Made by a program: the position numbers and the translations under genes. The notes beneath the pieces are model-generated. The model was not told the DNA's origin and searched no databases. It saw nothing but the letters and a program-made list of their open reading frames with translations. This document shows, in pieces, positions 5,298 through 6,632 of a DNA stretch of 6,632 bases; within the stretch, counting starts at the first letter, position 1; every line of letters starts with the position of its first letter. Location: assembly GCA_011372345.1 (NCBI GenBank), contig DRTC01000436.1, positions 1 to 6,632 on the forward strand, given 5' to 3'. Origin of the DNA: Candidatus Cloacimonadota bacterium (GTDB lineage: Bacteria; Cloacimonadota; Cloacimonadia; Cloacimonadales; TCS61).

Positions 5298-6632
5298 ATG
5301 CCCAGCATCCAGGCCATGGTTGTCGCAATGCCGAATTTCAAATAAAGATATGCTTTTTCAAAAATGAGCAAGTCTGCCACTTTGGTCGCTTCGTTCGGAC
5401 CACCGAAAGTCATGACGAGAATAAATCCGCTTTGTTGAGCAGACGCAATAAAGGCAGCAATGAACTGGATGATGATCAGAGCCTTCAAATTGGGAAAAAC
5501 AACATAAATAACTTTCTGAAAGAAATTTGCTCCATCGATGTCTGCTGCTTCGTAATTTTCATCAGGAATTCCTTTCAAAGCAGCCAGATAGATGAGACAA
5601 CCGGGACCGACTCCAGCCCAGATCGTCGGCAGAATAACGCACAACATCGCCAGGTTCTCATCCCGGATCCAGCGGCTCTTTTCCAAACCGAGAGCGAGTA
5701 ATACCTGGTTCAAACCTCCTGCATCAGACGGATCGTAAAGCAATTTCCAAAGATAAATAACAATAATTCCGCTGATCACAGCCGGCAGATAATAGATGAC
5801 GCGATAGATGATCTTACCATGCGAAACTTCCTGCAGCAAAATCGCTAAAATGATGGGAGGAAGAAATCCCAGACCAAGAGCGAGACTCATATAATAAAGC
5901 GTTTTACCGAGTGCAGACCACCAGATCGGATCAAAGAGAACATCCGCAAAATTCTGCAATCCGATGAATTCCGACTGCCCGACAACCTGATAATCCTGGA
6001 AGGCAATTACTGATCCCATGAACATGGGAACATACTTCCACAAAAGGATCGAAGCCAAAGCAGGAACGAGCATCAAATACACAAAAAAGTATTTTTTCTT
6101 CTGCCTGTTTTTCGAGTGATAAACATTTTTGGGAGTGAATATCTGCCAGACTTTATACAAAGCGAAAAAGAAAATAAGAAACACGAAAATTGCCACCAAA
6201 GATGCAATCCGATTCCGTCTGGTTCGTTCCTGAAGACTGATCATACCGATCATCTTTTCGTTGGTTCTTTCCACTGCCTGATCGAGAATTTCTTTGATCT
6301 TTGCTCTTTTTTCCTCCTGCGTATTTCCCAGTTTTCCGTTTTCTTCCAGCGAAATGCAGTCATCGATGGGATAGGTCATATATTCATAGATTTTCTGACA
6401 GTTGTGTCCGTAAGGTTCTGGATGACCGTTCTTGAGGGCTTCTTCAAAGGTTTCGATCCAGCCTGGAGGTGAGTAACGCAGGTATTCTTCATAACCGTAT
6501 CTTTTCAGGTAGATTGGATTCTGCATGCGTCCGTAACCGGCATCGATCATCACTTTCATGCGTATTTTACGGGCTTCTTCGCTGTCATAAAACCAGATGA
6601 AATTCCAGGCTGCTTCTTTGACCTTTTTTGGA
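5222..6632 (-). CDS. Solute-binding protein fused to MalF-type ABC permease, N-terminus beyond window
   Basis: The frame is open to the right edge. ATG at 6559 is internal, since 24 in-frame codons precede it and resemble a binding-protein end (EAAWNFIWFYDSEEA). Numbering from that Met, residues up to about 105 look like the C-terminus of a family-1 sugar-binding protein: P31, then NGHPEPYG at 44-51, then LDQAVERTNEKMIG at 92-105. An extra membrane segment (117-141) and a basic stretch (KNRQKKK, 150-156) follow, then the permease core with segments from about 157 onward. The EAA loop is NYEAADIDGANF (335-346). Topology fits: receptor outside, tether, positive inside, core. It would import a sugar or glycoside with the MalG-type partner downstream; substrate and ATPase are unknown. 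Its last 24 codons are duplicated at 4098. Ordinary CUT1 systems encode the receptor separately, so the fusion is notable. Confidence 0.92.
   Translation of the reverse strand, partial: PKKVKEAAWNFIWFYDSEEARKIRMKVMIDAGYGRMQNPIYLKRYGYEEYLRYSPPGWIETFEEALKNGHPEPYGHNCQKIYEYMTYPIDDCISLEENGKLGNTQEEKRAKIKEILDQAVERTNEKMIGMISLQERTRRNRIASLVAIFVFLIFFFALYKVWQIFTPKNVYHSKNRQKKKYFFVYLMLVPALASILLWKYVPMFMGSVIAFQDYQVVGQSEFIGLQNFADVLFDPIWWSALGKTLYYMSLALGLGFLPPIILAILLQEVSHGKIIYRVIYYLPAVISGIIVIYLWKLLYDPSDAGGLNQVLLALGLEKSRWIRDENLAMLCVILPTIWAGVGPGCLIYLAALKGIPDENYEAADIDGANFFQKVIYVVFPNLKALIIIQFIAAFIASAQQSGFILVMTFGGPNEATKVADLLIFEKAYLYLKFGIATTMAWMLGMMLMGFTILQLRKLSRMEFKTVDTR

Noticed and set aside
6116..6472. Plus-strand 118-residue reading frame
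   Set aside because: It is antisense to the binding-protein part of the fused permease, with biased shadow composition and no motif.

Overview
All four coding regions read on the minus strand: the two permease subunits of a sugar-type (CUT1/MalFG-like) ABC importer, a YhcG/DUF1016-family PD-(D/E)XK nuclease wedged between them, and a DUF4143-type AAA ATPase at the left edge. Two of them run off the window: the ATPase loses its C-terminus and the first permease its N-terminus. G+C is low to moderate and patchy. In hand-counted 60-base lines the permease cores reach 42-58 %, while the nuclease and parts of the ATPase fall to 22-35 %. The periplasmic receptor parts suggest a bacterium. Solitary DUF4143 and YhcG genes plus many small intergenic repeats recall uncultivated FCB-group lineages (for example Cloacimonadota-like), but that placement is a weak guess.

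Layout in the direction of transcription (right to left). 6632-5222: a fusion of the C-terminal end of a family-1 solute-binding protein to a MalF-type permease. 5191-4166: the YhcG/DUF1016 nuclease, 30 nt after the permease stop. 4173-4098: a second copy of the last 24 codons and stop of the fused permease. 4091-3786: a 306-bp non-coding unit with inverted ends that holds an 84-nt cloverleaf-like set of hairpins. 3769-1475: a MalG-type permease of 764 residues with about 500 extra residues inserted after its first membrane segment, made of about six degenerate 66-74-residue repeats. 1474-1086: a repeat-rich intergenic region with the likely promoter and operator-like palindromes of the next gene. 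1085-1: the AAA/DUF4143 ATPase.

The main results are these. (1) The nuclease cassette sits between two copies of the permease 3' end. The copies differ at 7 of 76 bases, and every difference is synonymous, which looks like an insertion that regenerated the permease C-terminus from a diverged relative. (2) Removing the 1124-bp cassette and the 306-bp unit brings the permease stop to 22 nt from the next permease start, a normal operon junction, so both are probably later insertions. (3) The importer is unusual on both subunits: a covalently tethered receptor on one and a giant repeat-built loop, predicted to be periplasmic, on the other. No transporter ATPase is in the window, so it must be encoded elsewhere.
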